64,000 nucleotides of DNA from MAG-121220-bin8 sp965655865. GTDB lineage: Bacteria; Bacteroidota; Bacteroidia; Flavobacteriales; Flavobacteriaceae. Made by a program: the position numbers and the translations under genes. Position 1 is the first letter of the stretch, and each line of letters opens with the position of its first letter. Positions 45,358 to 54,905 of this stretch are shown piece by piece. The stretch spans positions 101,831 through 165,830 of the forward strand of contig CBFHJJ010000002.1 of the NCBI GenBank assembly GCA_965655865.1. Reading direction: 5' to 3'. Below the pieces are notes generated by a model. That model was not told the origin of the DNA. It searched no databases and worked only from the letters and a program-made list of their open reading frames with translations.

Positions 45358-46743
45358 ATGTCATCTCATTACGAAGCACCCATTAGGAAACCCTTAGTAA
45401 CTGGCAACAAGTCATATCATGACGTTTCAGTTGACATTGCAGCAGCTATTGAAGGTAAAGCAAATAAACAATGGTGGATAGTATTTTCTATTGCACTAGT
45501 CGCCTTTTTATGGGGTGTTGGATGTATGATTTATACAATTTCGACTGGAATTGGTGTATGGGGATTAAATAAAACTGTTGGATGGGCGTGGGACATTACA
45601 AACTTCGTTTGGTGGATTGGTATTGGTCATGCTGGAACATTAATTTCTGCTGTGCTTTTATTGTTTAGACAAAAGTGGAGAATGGCGATTAATAGATCTG
45701 CTGAAGCTATGACAATATTTTCTGTGATTCAAGCCGGTTTGTTTCCTATAATTCACATGGGTCGTCCATGGCTTGCATATTGGGTATTACCGATTCCCAA
45801 CGCATACGGATCTTTATGGGTTAACTTTAATTCTCCTTTATTGTGGGATGTTTTTGCAATATCCACTTATTTATCAGTCTCCTTAGTATTTTGGTGGACT
45901 GGATTATTGCCTGATTTTGCTATGATTAGGGACAGAGCTGTTAAGCCTTTTCAGAAAAAAATATATAGTCTAGTTAGCTTTGGATGGACAGGTAGAGCCA
46001 AAGATTGGCAAAGATTTGAAGAAGTTTCATTAGTATTAGCTGGTCTGGCAACTCCTTTAGTTTTGTCAGTACACACTATTGTATCCTTTGACTTTGCAAC
46101 ATCAGTAATCCCTGGTTGGCATACAACAATTTTTCCTCCCTATTTTGTAGCCGGAGCTATTTTCTCTGGATTTGCAATGGTTAACACTCTACTTATAATA
46201 ATGAGGAAGGTATCGAATTTAGAAAATTATATAACTGTTCAACATATTGAATTAATGAATATAGTTATTATGATTACTGGATCTATTGTTGGTACGGCAT
46301 ATATAACAGAACTTTTTATTGCTTGGTATTCAGGTGTTGAATATGAACAATATGCTTTTTTAAATAGAGCTACTGGGCCATATTGGTGGGCTTACTGGGC
46401 TATGATGACGTGTAATGTATTTTCACCACAATTAATGTGGATAAAAAAGCTGAGAACCAGTATTCTTTTTTCATTTTTCATTTCAATTGTTGTAAATATT
46501 GGGATGTGGTTTGAAAGATTTGTTATTATTGTTACTTCTCTTCACAGAGACTATCTGCCTTCTTCTTGGACAATGTTTTCTCCAACGTTTGTAGATGTGG
46601 GAATATTTGTTGGTACAATAGGATTCTTTTTTGTATTGTTTTTACTGTATTCAAGAACTTTTCCAGTAATTGCACAAGCAGAAGTTAAGACAATATTAAA
46701 AAGTTCAGGAGATAATTATAAAAAAATTAGAGATAAAAAATAA
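45358..46743 (+). CDS. actC: Alternative complex III subunit C, NrfD-like quinol-binding membrane protein
   Basis: The 461-residue protein has about ten membrane helices and belongs to the NrfD/PsrC family. It begins with the family's SSHYEAPIRKPLVTGNKSY stretch, and the helices include WWIGIGHAGTLISAVL, the GRPWLAYWVLPIPNAYG segment and the FFPPYFVAGAIFSGFAM-like TIFPPYFVAGAIFSGFAM helix. It is thought to bind and oxidise menaquinol next to ActB. The stop overlaps the actD start by one base. Confidence 0.93.
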   Translation: MSSHYEAPIRKPLVTGNKSYHDVSVDIAAAIEGKANKQWWIVFSIALVAFLWGVGCMIYTISTGIGVWGLNKTVGWAWDITNFVWWIGIGHAGTLISAVLLLFRQKWRMAINRSAEAMTIFSVIQAGLFPIIHMGRPWLAYWVLPIPNAYGSLWVNFNSPLLWDVFAISTYLSVSLVFWWTGLLPDFAMIRDRAVKPFQKKIYSLVSFGWTGRAKDWQRFEEVSLVLAGLATPLVLSVHTIVSFDFATSVIPGWHTTIFPPYFVAGAIFSGFAMVNTLLIIMRKVSNLENYITVQHIELMNIVIMITGSIVGTAYITELFIAWYSGVEYEQYAFLNRATGPYWWAYWAMMTCNVFSPQLMWIKKLRTSILFSFFISIVVNIGMWFERFVIIVTSLHRDYLPSSWTMFSPTFVDVGIFVGTIGFFFVLFLLYSRTFPVIAQAEVKTILKSSGDNYKKIRDKK

Positions 46744-47276
46744 TGGCTGATAAAATATTACATGCCGTATACGATGACGATGATAAGTTAATGGATGCTG
46801 TCAAAGATTTAAAAGCATCGAACTTTTCAATAGACGAAGTTTATACTCCGTTTCCTGTTCACGGACTTGATAAAGCTTTAGGTTTAAAGCCAACAAGATT
46901 GGCTATTTTATCATTTATTTATGGATGTATTGGATTTTGTTTTGCAATCTTCATGATGAATTATATAATGATAGTCGATTGGCCTCAAAATATTGGAGGA
47001 AAACCAAGTTTTTCGTTTATTGAAAATATGCCTTCCTTTGTGCCAATAATGTTTGAACTTACTGTATTTTTTGCTGCACATTTAATGGTTATTACCTTTT
47101 ATTTAAGAAGTAAACTATGGCCTTTTAAAGAGGCTGAAAATCCAATACCATCAACTACTGATGATAAATTTTTAATAGAAATTAAATTTCATGGTGATGG
47201 TAAGGCTTTAAAATCTGCTGTCAAGAAAACAGATGTTTTTGAAGTTAAAATAATTGATAACAAAGGATCTAACTAA
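46743..47276 (+). CDS. actD: Alternative complex III subunit D (DUF3341)
   Basis: The 177-residue protein has an N-terminal soluble domain (VYDDDDKLMDAVKDLKASNF) with the DEVYTPFPVHGLDKALGL motif of the DUF3341 family, two helices (about 58-80 and 102-122), and a small C-terminal domain. It sits in the complex as a small structural subunit. It is coupled to actC and actE by one-base overlaps on both sides, which supports fixed stoichiometry. Confidence 0.93.
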   Translation: MADKILHAVYDDDDKLMDAVKDLKASNFSIDEVYTPFPVHGLDKALGLKPTRLAILSFIYGCIGFCFAIFMMNYIMIVDWPQNIGGKPSFSFIENMPSFVPIMFELTVFFAAHLMVITFYLRSKLWPFKEAENPIPSTTDDKFLIEIKFHGDGKALKSAVKKTDVFEVKIIDNKGSN

Positions 47277-47827
47277 TGAAAAAATATACTTTTTTTAGCG
47301 CGATGATATTGTTCAGTGTTTTGACTGTTTCATGTTTTGATAAGTCTAAACCTAATTATCAGTTTTTTCCTAACATGTACGAATCTGTTGGTTATAGTAC
47401 TTATCAGGAGTCAGATGCTTTTTCAAATGGAATTGAAGCTCAAATTCCTGTTGAAGGATCTATTCCAAGAGGATGGGTTCCATATGAATACTCAGATACT
47501 AATGAAGGCTATGAATCAGCAAAAGCCAATCTAATATCTCCTTTAGAATTAAACGATGAGAATATTTCAAAAGGAAAAGAGCTATATAATATTTACTGCG
47601 CTGTATGTCATGGCTCAAAAGGAGATGGTCAAGGAATATTAATGACAAGAGAAAAATTCTTAGGTATTCCAAGTTATGCCGACAGGGATATTAGCGAAGG
47701 AAGTATTTACCATGTTTTAATGTATGGAAAAAATTTGATGGGTTCTCACGCTAGTCAAGTTAATGCTAAAGAAAGATGGCAGATTTCGCAGTATGTAATA
47801 AGTTTAAGAGAAAAATTAATAAAATAA
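47276..47827 (+). CDS. actE: Alternative complex III subunit E, mono-haem cytochrome c lipoprotein
   Basis: The 183-residue protein has a lipoprotein signal peptide (lipobox VLTVSC near residue 20) and one haem site, CAVCHGSKGDGQG (about residue 107). The NYQFFPNMYESVGY and IPVEGSIPRGWVPYEY segments are typical of ActE. The methionine ligand is probably in the MGSHASQV stretch. It is coupled to actD by a one-base overlap and followed 4 bases later by actF. Confidence 0.92.
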   Translation: MKKYTFFSAMILFSVLTVSCFDKSKPNYQFFPNMYESVGYSTYQESDAFSNGIEAQIPVEGSIPRGWVPYEYSDTNEGYESAKANLISPLELNDENISKGKELYNIYCAVCHGSKGDGQGILMTREKFLGIPSYADRDISEGSIYHVLMYGKNLMGSHASQVNAKERWQISQYVISLREKLIK

Positions 47828-47831
47828 ATTA

Positions 47832-49181
47832 ATGTATAAGGTTTCTAAAAATATAAAAATCTTCTCACTGGCTTTAATGGCAATTGGTGTTCTTGGTTTA
47901 GGTTTTAGTTTTTATTCTGCTCCTAAAACTATTGAGCAAGCAAAAGCAATGGTTACTGATTCGCATTCTGATGGTCATCAAGAAGCTGAAACTCATATTT
48001 CAGAAGAGACTACTCATTCAAATGTTGATTCACATGGCTCATCTGACGTTCATCAAGAGGAAGACACTCATTCGTCCTCCCATGATGAGCATCTTTTACA
48101 CTATCTACAAAATCGACCTTGGTCAGCTTTATATGTAGCGGCATTATTTTTTATGTTCCTATCATTAGGAACTTTAGCCTTTTATGCAATTCAAAGAGCT
48201 TCTCAAGCAGGTTGGTCTCCTCTTTTATTTAGAGTAATGGAAGGTATAACTGCGTATTTACTCCCAGGAACGTTAATTATTTTAGTGATATTAATTTTAT
48301 CTTCATTACACTTCAATCATCTTTTTGTTTGGATGGACCCTGAAGTTGTTGCTCATGATAAGATAATTCAAGGTAAAGTAGGGTATTTAAACTCTCCTTT
48401 TTTAATTGCTAGAGCAGTTTTTTATATTTTAGGATGGAATTTATATAGATATCTATCAAGAAAATATTCACTAGCTCAAGATAGCTCAGAAAATATTTCA
48501 AATCATAAAAAGAATTTTAAAATATCAGCTGGATTTTTAGCATTTTTCATAGTAACTGAATCTATGATGTCTTGGGATTGGATTATGTCAGTAGACCCTC
48601 ACTGGTTTAGTACATTATTTGGATGGTATGTGTTTGCAAGTATGTTTGTTTCTGGAATTACAACAATTGCATTAATCACAATTTATTTAAAATCTAAAGG
48701 TTACTTAGAAAAGGTAAATCATAATCACATTCATGATTTAGGAAAATTTATGTTTGGAGTTAGTGTGTTTTGGACTTATTTATGGTTTTCTCAATTCATG
48801 TTGATATGGTACGCAAATATTCCTGAGGAAGTTACTTATTTTATAACTAGAATCGAAGACTATAATCTTCCTTTCTTTGGAATGATTGCTTTGAATTTTA
48901 TTTTCCCATTACTCTTATTAATGAATAGTGATTATAAAAGAGTTAATTGGTTTATTGTGATGACAGGAATAATAATTTTAGTGGGTCATTATATTGATGT
49001 GTTTAACATGATTATGCCAGCTACAGTTGGTGATCAGTGGTATTTTGGGATTCCTGAACTTTCAGGTGTTTGTTTCTTTGGAGGATTATTCATTTATGTT
49101 GTGTTTAACAGTTTGTCTAAAGCTCCTTTAGAACCATCAGGTGATCCTTTAATTAAAGAAAGTGAAAAATTTGTTTACTAA
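47832..49181 (+). CDS. actF: Alternative complex III subunit F, membrane protein with His-rich N-terminal insert
   Basis: The 449-residue protein is a second NrfD/ActC-like membrane subunit with about ten helices. Family motifs include FLALGTLAFYAIQRAS-like FLSLGTLAFYAIQRAS, SWDWIMSVDPHWFST and FTYLWFSQFMLIWYAN-like segments. Between the first helix (about residues 10-30) and the second (about 95) lies a stretch of about 60 residues very rich in His, Glu, Ser and Asp (for example DSHSDGHQEAETH, HSSSHDEH). This is followed by the coxB gene after 12 bases. The insert may bind metal; the rest is ordinary for the family. Confidence 0.92.
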   Translation: MYKVSKNIKIFSLALMAIGVLGLGFSFYSAPKTIEQAKAMVTDSHSDGHQEAETHISEETTHSNVDSHGSSDVHQEEDTHSSSHDEHLLHYLQNRPWSALYVAALFFMFLSLGTLAFYAIQRASQAGWSPLLFRVMEGITAYLLPGTLIILVILILSSLHFNHLFVWMDPEVVAHDKIIQGKVGYLNSPFLIARAVFYILGWNLYRYLSRKYSLAQDSSENISNHKKNFKISAGFLAFFIVTESMMSWDWIMSVDPHWFSTLFGWYVFASMFVSGITTIALITIYLKSKGYLEKVNHNHIHDLGKFMFGVSVFWTYLWFSQFMLIWYANIPEEVTYFITRIEDYNLPFFGMIALNFIFPLLLLMNSDYKRVNWFIVMTGIIILVGHYIDVFNMIMPATVGDQWYFGIPELSGVCFFGGLFIYVVFNSLSKAPLEPSGDPLIKESEKFVY

Positions 49182-49193
49182 AGATTATATTAA

Positions 49194-50267
49194 ATGACAG
49201 TACTTCTCATATTAACAATCTTAATCTTAACAGGAATAGCTTTATGGCAAATAACTAAGATTTTTGAATTGTCTCAGCTTGGTCAAAAGAAAGATGATTC
49301 TCAGATTGCAACTGAAAAAGACAATGACTTAAATGGTAAATTAATGTTTGCTTTTTTGGTCTTTATTTATGCTGTAACTATTTATTCTTTTTGGACTTAC
49401 TCTAAAGTGCTCCTTCCAGAATCTGCTTCTGCACATGGTCCAGCTTACGATACACTTCTTTGGATTTCTTTTGCAGTCATTTTATTTGCTCAAACAATAA
49501 CTCAAGCTGTTTTACATATTTTTGCTTATCAGTACCGAGGGATAAATAACAGAAAAGCATATTTTTTTACTCACGACAATAAATTAGAATTTATTTGGAC
49601 AATAATCCCAGCAATAATCTTTTTTATGTTGATTATTTACGGTATGATTACATGGGGTCAGATAATGAACTTTGAAGAAGACGATGATGCTTTAGTTGTT
49701 GAGTTATATGCTCAACAATGGAATTGGAAAGCAAGGTATGGTGGTGAAGACAATGTATTAGGAGATGCTAATGTTAGATTTCTTAATGATTTTGATGGTA
49801 AAAATTCAGTTGGTATAGATTCTTCTGATCCAAACGGGATGGATGATTTCGTAGTTACACAAGAATTCCATCTTCCAGTAAATAGAAAAGTAATTTTTAA
49901 ACTTAGATCTCAGGATGTTTTACACTCGGCATATATGCCTCATTTTAGAGCACAAATGAATTGTGTTCCAGGAATGATTACCGAGTTTTCTTTCACTCCA
50001 ACTATAACTACGGATGAAATGAGAATGAATTCTGATGTTGTTGATAAGGTAAATAGAATAAATAAAATTAGATACGAAAATAGTAAATTGCTTGCTGCAA
50101 ATGGTGAAGAAACATTAGAGCCATATCAGTTTGACTACTTATTGTTGTGTGCAAAAATTTGTGGGACATCTCATTATAATATGCAAATGAAAATTGTAGT
50201 TGAGTCTGAAAAAGATTATGAAAAATGGGTTGCTAAGCAACAAATATTTTCGGAAGTAATTCAATAA
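49194..50267 (+). CDS. coxB: Cytochrome c oxidase subunit II
   Basis: The 357-residue subunit carries the CuA centre that receives electrons from cytochrome c. After an N-terminal helix there are two main helices (about 50-75 and 85-110, plus the FIWTIIPAIIFFMLI hairpin near 130). The cupredoxin domain has LHSAYMPHFRAQMN and the CuA site CAKICGTSHYNM near the C-terminus. The CuA ligands are all present, so it is a cytochrome c oxidase, not a quinol oxidase. About 40 residues are inserted between the two halves of the CuA domain (DDFV-to-MIT region). The gene is between actF and coxA. Confidence 0.93.
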   Translation: MTVLLILTILILTGIALWQITKIFELSQLGQKKDDSQIATEKDNDLNGKLMFAFLVFIYAVTIYSFWTYSKVLLPESASAHGPAYDTLLWISFAVILFAQTITQAVLHIFAYQYRGINNRKAYFFTHDNKLEFIWTIIPAIIFFMLIIYGMITWGQIMNFEEDDDALVVELYAQQWNWKARYGGEDNVLGDANVRFLNDFDGKNSVGIDSSDPNGMDDFVVTQEFHLPVNRKVIFKLRSQDVLHSAYMPHFRAQMNCVPGMITEFSFTPTITTDEMRMNSDVVDKVNRINKIRYENSKLLAANGEETLEPYQFDYLLLCAKICGTSHYNMQMKIVVESEKDYEKWVAKQQIFSEVIQ

Positions 50268-50273
50268 TATAAT

Positions 50274-52070
50274 ATGTCAGAAGTTTCAGGTATTTCGCAT
50301 TCAAATCATGATGATCATCATCATCATAAAGAAACATTTATAACTAAATATATATTTAGTCAAGATCACAAAATGATCGCTAAACAATATTTAATTTTAG
50401 GAGTTTTGTTTATGGGCTTTATAGGTGTAGCTATGTCTTTACTTTTTAGACTTCAGTTAGCTTGGCCAGAGCAATCTTTCGCAGTTTTTGATATTTTTCT
50501 AGGTGACTGGGCCCCAGAAGGCGTTATGGATCCTAATATATACTTGGCTTTAGTAACGATTCATGGTACAATAATGGTGTTTTTTGTACTAACAGCAGGG
50601 TTAAGTGGAACTTTTAGTAATTTATTAATTCCACTTCAAATAGGCGCAAGAGATATGGCTTCAGGCCTACTGAATATGATTTCTTTTTGGTTGTTTTTTC
50701 TTTCAAGTATGATAATGCTTGCCTCCTTATTTGTAGAGGCAGGTCCTGCTGCTGCTGGTTGGACGATTTATCCACCACTTAGTGCATTACCTCAAACTCA
50801 ACCTGGATCAGGTATGGGTATGACTCTTTGGTTAATTTCAATGGCTATTTTTGTTGCATCTTCATTATTAGGTTCACTTAATTACATAGTCACAGTTATA
50901 AATTTAAGAACAAAAGGAATGTCAATGTTTAGACTGCCTTTAACTATATGGGCATTTTTTGTAACTGCAATTATTGGAGTTATTTCATTTCCTGTTTTAC
51001 TTTCAGCTGCTTTACTTTTGATAATGGATAGAAGTTTTGGAACTTCATTTTTTCTTTCAGATATTTTTGTTCAAGGAGAGGTTTTACATTATCAAGGAGG
51101 TTCTCCTGTTTTATTTGAGCATCTTTTTTGGTTTTTAGGTCACCCTGAAGTTTACATTGTATTACTTCCTGCTTTAGGTATTACATCTGAAATTATTGCT
51201 ACTAATTCAAGAAAACCAATTTTTGGCTATAGAGCTATGGTAGCTTCTATACTAGCTATTGCTTTCTTATCCACAGTTGTATGGGGACACCATATGTTTA
51301 TTTCAGGAATGAATCCTTTTCTAGGTTCAGTATTTACTTTTACTACTTTACTCATTGCAATTCCTTCGGCTGTTAAAGCATTTAATTACATTACAACACT
51401 TTGGAAAGGTAATTTGCAATTTAATCCTGGTATGCTATTCTCTATCGGATTAGTTTCTACTTTTATTACTGGAGGTCTTACGGGTATTATTTTGGGAGAT
51501 AGTACGCTTGATATCAACATACATGATACTTATTTTGTTGTGGCACATTTTCATTTAGTTATGGGTATTTCAGCACTGTATGGTTTGTTTGCTGGTGTAT
51601 ATCATTGGTTTCCTAAATTATTTGGTCGAATGATGAACAAAAATTTAGGATACATCCACTTTTGGATAACAGCTATAGCTGCATACGGAGTATTTTTCCC
51701 AATGCATTTTATTGGAATGGCAGGTTTACCAAGAAGATATTATACTAATACTGCTTTCCCTTATTTTGATGATTTGGCCAATATAAATGTAGTTATTACG
51801 GTCTTTGCTTTACTTGCAGGGGCTGCTCAATTAGTCTTTTTATATAATTTTATATCAAGTATGTTTTTTGGTAAAAAGACTGAACAAAACCCATGGAAAT
51901 CAAACACTTTGGAATGGACTGCACCAGTTGAACATATTCATGGAAATTGGCCTGGAGAAATTCCTCATGTACACAGATGGGCATATGACTATAGTAAGCC
52001 TGGTCAAAAAGAAGATTTTGTTCTTCAGACTACACCACTGAGTAAAGGAGAAAAAGAAACCGAACACTAA
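50274..52070 (+). CDS. coxA: Cytochrome c oxidase subunit I
   Basis: The 598-residue haem-copper oxidase core has about twelve helices. The metal ligands are visible: TIHGTIMVFF for haem a, GHPEVYIVLLPALG with the His-Tyr cross-link, WGHHMF for CuB and HDTYFVVAHFHLVMG for CuB/haem a3. The N-terminus has a His-rich stretch (NHDDHHHHKE). It follows coxB by 6 bases. coxC and assembly genes are not present in this window; subunit III must be elsewhere or missing. The next gene is ruvB, with its own -7 box. Confidence 0.95.
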   Translation: MSEVSGISHSNHDDHHHHKETFITKYIFSQDHKMIAKQYLILGVLFMGFIGVAMSLLFRLQLAWPEQSFAVFDIFLGDWAPEGVMDPNIYLALVTIHGTIMVFFVLTAGLSGTFSNLLIPLQIGARDMASGLLNMISFWLFFLSSMIMLASLFVEAGPAAAGWTIYPPLSALPQTQPGSGMGMTLWLISMAIFVASSLLGSLNYIVTVINLRTKGMSMFRLPLTIWAFFVTAIIGVISFPVLLSAALLLIMDRSFGTSFFLSDIFVQGEVLHYQGGSPVLFEHLFWFLGHPEVYIVLLPALGITSEIIATNSRKPIFGYRAMVASILAIAFLSTVVWGHHMFISGMNPFLGSVFTFTTLLIAIPSAVKAFNYITTLWKGNLQFNPGMLFSIGLVSTFITGGLTGIILGDSTLDINIHDTYFVVAHFHLVMGISALYGLFAGVYHWFPKLFGRMMNKNLGYIHFWITAIAAYGVFFPMHFIGMAGLPRRYYTNTAFPYFDDLANINVVITVFALLAGAAQLVFLYNFISSMFFGKKTEQNPWKSNTLEWTAPVEHIHGNWPGEIPHVHRWAYDYSKPGQKEDFVLQTTPLSKGEKETEH

Positions 52071-52102
52071 TTTATTGTTATAAATATCGTTTTTCTTTTC
52101 CT

Positions 52103-52110
52103 TATATTTG
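52103..52110 (+). promoter_or_regulatory. -7 box TATATTTG of ruvB, 5 nt from the ATG
   Basis: TATATTTG is followed by GGTAA and then the ruvB ATG. A TTG lies at 52075-52077 with a 25-base spacer, rather long for a -33 element. A leaderless or nearly leaderless mRNA is predicted. Confidence 0.45.
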
Positions 52111-52115
52111 GGTAA

Positions 52116-53138
52116 ATGAATGAAAATTTAGATCCTACAGATTCTGGTTATAGTAATGAAGAAATTGAGATAGATAAGGCCCTAAGACCTCTTTCGTTTG
52201 ACGATTTTGCAGGACAAGATCAAATTCTAAATAATTTAAAAATTTTTGTTGAAGCTTGTAACCAGCGTTCAGATGCTTTGGACCATACTTTATTTCATGG
52301 ACCGCCTGGACTAGGAAAAACTACACTTGCTCATATTGTTGCAAATGAATTAGGAGTTAATTTAAAAGTTACGTCAGGCCCAGTTTTAGATAAGCCAGGA
52401 GATTTAGCAGGTTTATTAACAAACTTAGAGCCTCGTGATGTATTGTTTATTGATGAGATTCATAGGCTCAGTCCAATTGTTGAGGAATATTTATATTCTG
52501 CAATGGAAGATTATAAAATAGACATTATGATTGAAACTGGTCCAAATGCAAGAACAGTTCAAATAAACTTAAATCCATTTACATTAATCGGGGCTACAAC
52601 TAGATCAGGGCTACTAACAGCTCCAATGAGAGCCAGATTTGGAATAAATAATAGACTTGAGTATTACAAAACTGAACTTCTTTCTACTATAGTAGAAAGA
52701 AGTTCTGAAATTCTAGATATTGAAATTCATAATAATGCAGCAATTGAAATAGCTGGAAGAAGTAGAGGAACTCCAAGAATTTCTAATTCATTGTTAAGAA
52801 GAGTGAGAGATTTTGCTCAAATTAAAGGAAACGGAATGATTGACATGGAAATCACTCGATTCGCGTTAAAATCTTTAAATGTAGATAAGAATGGATTAGA
52901 TGAAATGGATAATAAAATCTTGACTACACTAATTGATAAATTTAAGGGAGGCCCTGTTGGTATAAATACTTTATCTACTGCAGTTTCTGAAAGTGCTGAA
53001 ACCATTGAAGAGGTTTACGAGCCTTTTTTGATTCAACAAGGCTTTATTGTTAGAACACCGAGAGGAAGAGAAGTCACCAAGCTAGCATATGATCATTTAG
53101 GATTGAAAAAAACACAATCTCAGAATGAGCTTTTTTAG
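52116..53138 (+). CDS. ruvB: Holliday junction branch migration helicase RuvB
   Basis: This 340-residue AAA+ motor drives branch migration with RuvA. The motifs are in order: [15 protein letters not shown] at the start, Walker [11 protein letters not shown], Walker B FIDEIHRL, sensor 1 GATTRSGLL, the arginine finger region APMRARFG, and the C-terminal winged helix ending in [13 protein letters not shown]. Length and motifs are standard. The gene follows coxA after 45 bases, with an own -7 box 5 nt from the ATG. MscS follows 23 bases later. Confidence 0.96.
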   Translation: MNENLDPTDSGYSNEEIEIDKALRPLSFDDFAGQDQILNNLKIFVEACNQRSDALDHTLFHGPPGLGKTTLAHIVANELGVNLKVTSGPVLDKPGDLAGLLTNLEPRDVLFIDEIHRLSPIVEEYLYSAMEDYKIDIMIETGPNARTVQINLNPFTLIGATTRSGLLTAPMRARFGINNRLEYYKTELLSTIVERSSEILDIEIHNNAAIEIAGRSRGTPRISNSLLRRVRDFAQIKGNGMIDMEITRFALKSLNVDKNGLDEMDNKILTTLIDKFKGGPVGINTLSTAVSESAETIEEVYEPFLIQQGFIVRTPRGREVTKLAYDHLGLKKTQSQNELF

Positions 53139-53161
53139 CAAGTAATGAAAAAAATAATTGT

Positions 53162-54397
53162 ATGGATTTAAATAATTTATTTTACGATTTTTTAATTGAA
53201 CTTAATATCCCTGAGTTTTATGCTGTAATATTGAACTTAGTTATTGTTTCAATTCTAATTTTAGTTTCTGTAATAATTATCAATTATGTGTCAAAGAAAA
53301 TTGTAATTAATTTTCTTGAAAAACTTTCAAAGAGGTCTAAAACTGATTTTGATAATTTTTTAATTGCTAACAATATTCAAATTTATTTAGCAAGGTTAGT
53401 ACCTGTCTTCTATTTATACTGGATTATTCCATCTTGGCTTGAAGATTTTCAAACATTACTTATTTATGCTCTTCTAGGTTTAAAAATTTATTTTATAATT
53501 CTGTTAGTTTGGATAATTAGGAACTTTTTGAATGCCAGTAAAGGATTTCTTAGAACGTTTGATTCTTTAAAAGGTAAGCCAGTTGAAAGTTTTGTTCAGG
53601 TAGCAATGATACTAGTTTGGTTTACTGCTATTGTTTTAATTTTCTCAATTGTTACAGGAACAGAAGTCAGTACTTTTCTTACTGCCATGGGAGCATTGTC
53701 AGCTGTTATTTTGTTAATTTTCAAGGATACTATATTAGGTTTTGTAGCAAGTATTCAATTAAGTTCAAATGATTTAATTAAAATAGGAGATTGGGTAACA
53801 ATGAAAAAGTTTGGTGCAGATGGTGACGTTATTGAGATAAATTTAAACTCTGTTAAAATTCAAAATTTTGATAAAACAATTACTACAATTCCTACTTATA
53901 AATTAATTTCGGATTCATTTACAAACTGGAGAGGAATGAGTGATTCTGACGGAAGAAGAATTAAAAGAGCTTTATTAATAAAAGGCTCCTCAATTAGATT
54001 TATAAAAAAAGAAGAAATTTCTAATCTAAAAAATATAAAACTTTTATCTAAATACATTGCTCAAACCGAGAAAGATATTGAAAGTCATAACTTTAAATTA
54101 CAGGTTGAGTCAGATGATAATATAAATGGGAGAAATCTTACAAATATTGGATTATTTAGGAAATACATTGAAGAATATCTAGTTTCTAATAAGTTAATTA
54201 ATAATGATATGACTGTAATGTGTCGCCAATTAACTCCAACATCTCAGGGTGTTCCTCTTGAAATTTATGCTTTTATTTCTGACAAAGAATGGAAGAGTTA
54301 TGAAAATATAGTTTCAGATATATTTGATCATTTATTAGCCTCACTTAAAACTTTTGATCTTGAATTATTTGAATTTCCCTCAAATATGAAAGTTTAG
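53162..54397 (+). CDS. MscS-type mechanosensitive ion channel
   Basis: The 411-residue protein has about four to five membrane helices in the first 190 residues. The pore-lining helix is near AMGALSAVILLIFKDTILGF (about residues 175-195), matching the MscS TM3 glycine/alanine pattern. A beta domain follows (GDWVTMKKFGADGDVIEINLNSV) with the family's upper vestibule sequence. It is longer at the N-terminus than E. coli MscS (286 residues), as in Bacteroidota YnaI/YbdG-like channels. It releases solutes on osmotic downshock, presumably. The next gene begins after one base. Confidence 0.9.
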   Translation: MDLNNLFYDFLIELNIPEFYAVILNLVIVSILILVSVIIINYVSKKIVINFLEKLSKRSKTDFDNFLIANNIQIYLARLVPVFYLYWIIPSWLEDFQTLLIYALLGLKIYFIILLVWIIRNFLNASKGFLRTFDSLKGKPVESFVQVAMILVWFTAIVLIFSIVTGTEVSTFLTAMGALSAVILLIFKDTILGFVASIQLSSNDLIKIGDWVTMKKFGADGDVIEINLNSVKIQNFDKTITTIPTYKLISDSFTNWRGMSDSDGRRIKRALLIKGSSIRFIKKEEISNLKNIKLLSKYIAQTEKDIESHNFKLQVESDDNINGRNLTNIGLFRKYIEEYLVSNKLINNDMTVMCRQLTPTSQGVPLEIYAFISDKEWKSYENIVSDIFDHLLASLKTFDLELFEFPSNMKV

Positions 54398-54398
54398 T

Positions 54399-54905
54399 AT
54401 GAAAAATTTTATAATCTTATTTTGTCTTTTAGTATCTTTTTCAATTGAAGCGCAAACTGAGAACAAATCTGATTGCACAAAAGTGTTTCTAATTAGACAT
54501 GCAGAAAAGGACAGGACAGATAAGACCAATTCAAATCCTCATTTAAATTCATTTGGAGTCAAAAGATCACTCAAGTGGAAAGATTTTTTTAAGAATGTAG
54601 ATTTTGACATTATTTATTCTACTAATTATCATAGAACATTAGAAACTATTAAACCATTTTCTGAAAATGGCATACAATTAGTTATATACAACCCCTCCAA
54701 GATTGATTACAATGAGTTTTTATCTAATAATAAGGGCAAAACAATTTTAGTTGTAGGTCATAGTAATACAATACCATATTTTACTAATAGTATTTCCAAT
54801 AAAAATTTATACAATGACATAGAGGATAATAATAATTCTAATTTGTATGTTGTTAATATTTGTGACGGAATAGATCCTCAAAATTCTCTTTTCTTTATTA
54901 AATAA
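54399..54905 (+). CDS. Exported histidine phosphatase family protein
   Basis: The 168-residue protein has a signal peptide (residues 1-19, ending SIEAQ) and a phosphoglycerate-mutase-like histidine phosphatase fold. The catalytic RHAE is in FLIRHAEKDR (about residues 30-40), the second catalytic pocket is in YSTNYHRTLETIKPF, and the second His in VVGHSNTIPYF. The family is diverse; a periplasmic phosphomonoesterase is likely but the substrate is unknown. It follows the MscS gene with a one-base gap. Its stop overlaps the ATG of the adenosine deaminase gene by one base. Confidence 0.85.
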   Translation: MKNFIILFCLLVSFSIEAQTENKSDCTKVFLIRHAEKDRTDKTNSNPHLNSFGVKRSLKWKDFFKNVDFDIIYSTNYHRTLETIKPFSENGIQLVIYNPSKIDYNEFLSNNKGKTILVVGHSNTIPYFTNSISNKNLYNDIEDNNNSNLYVVNICDGIDPQNSLFFIK

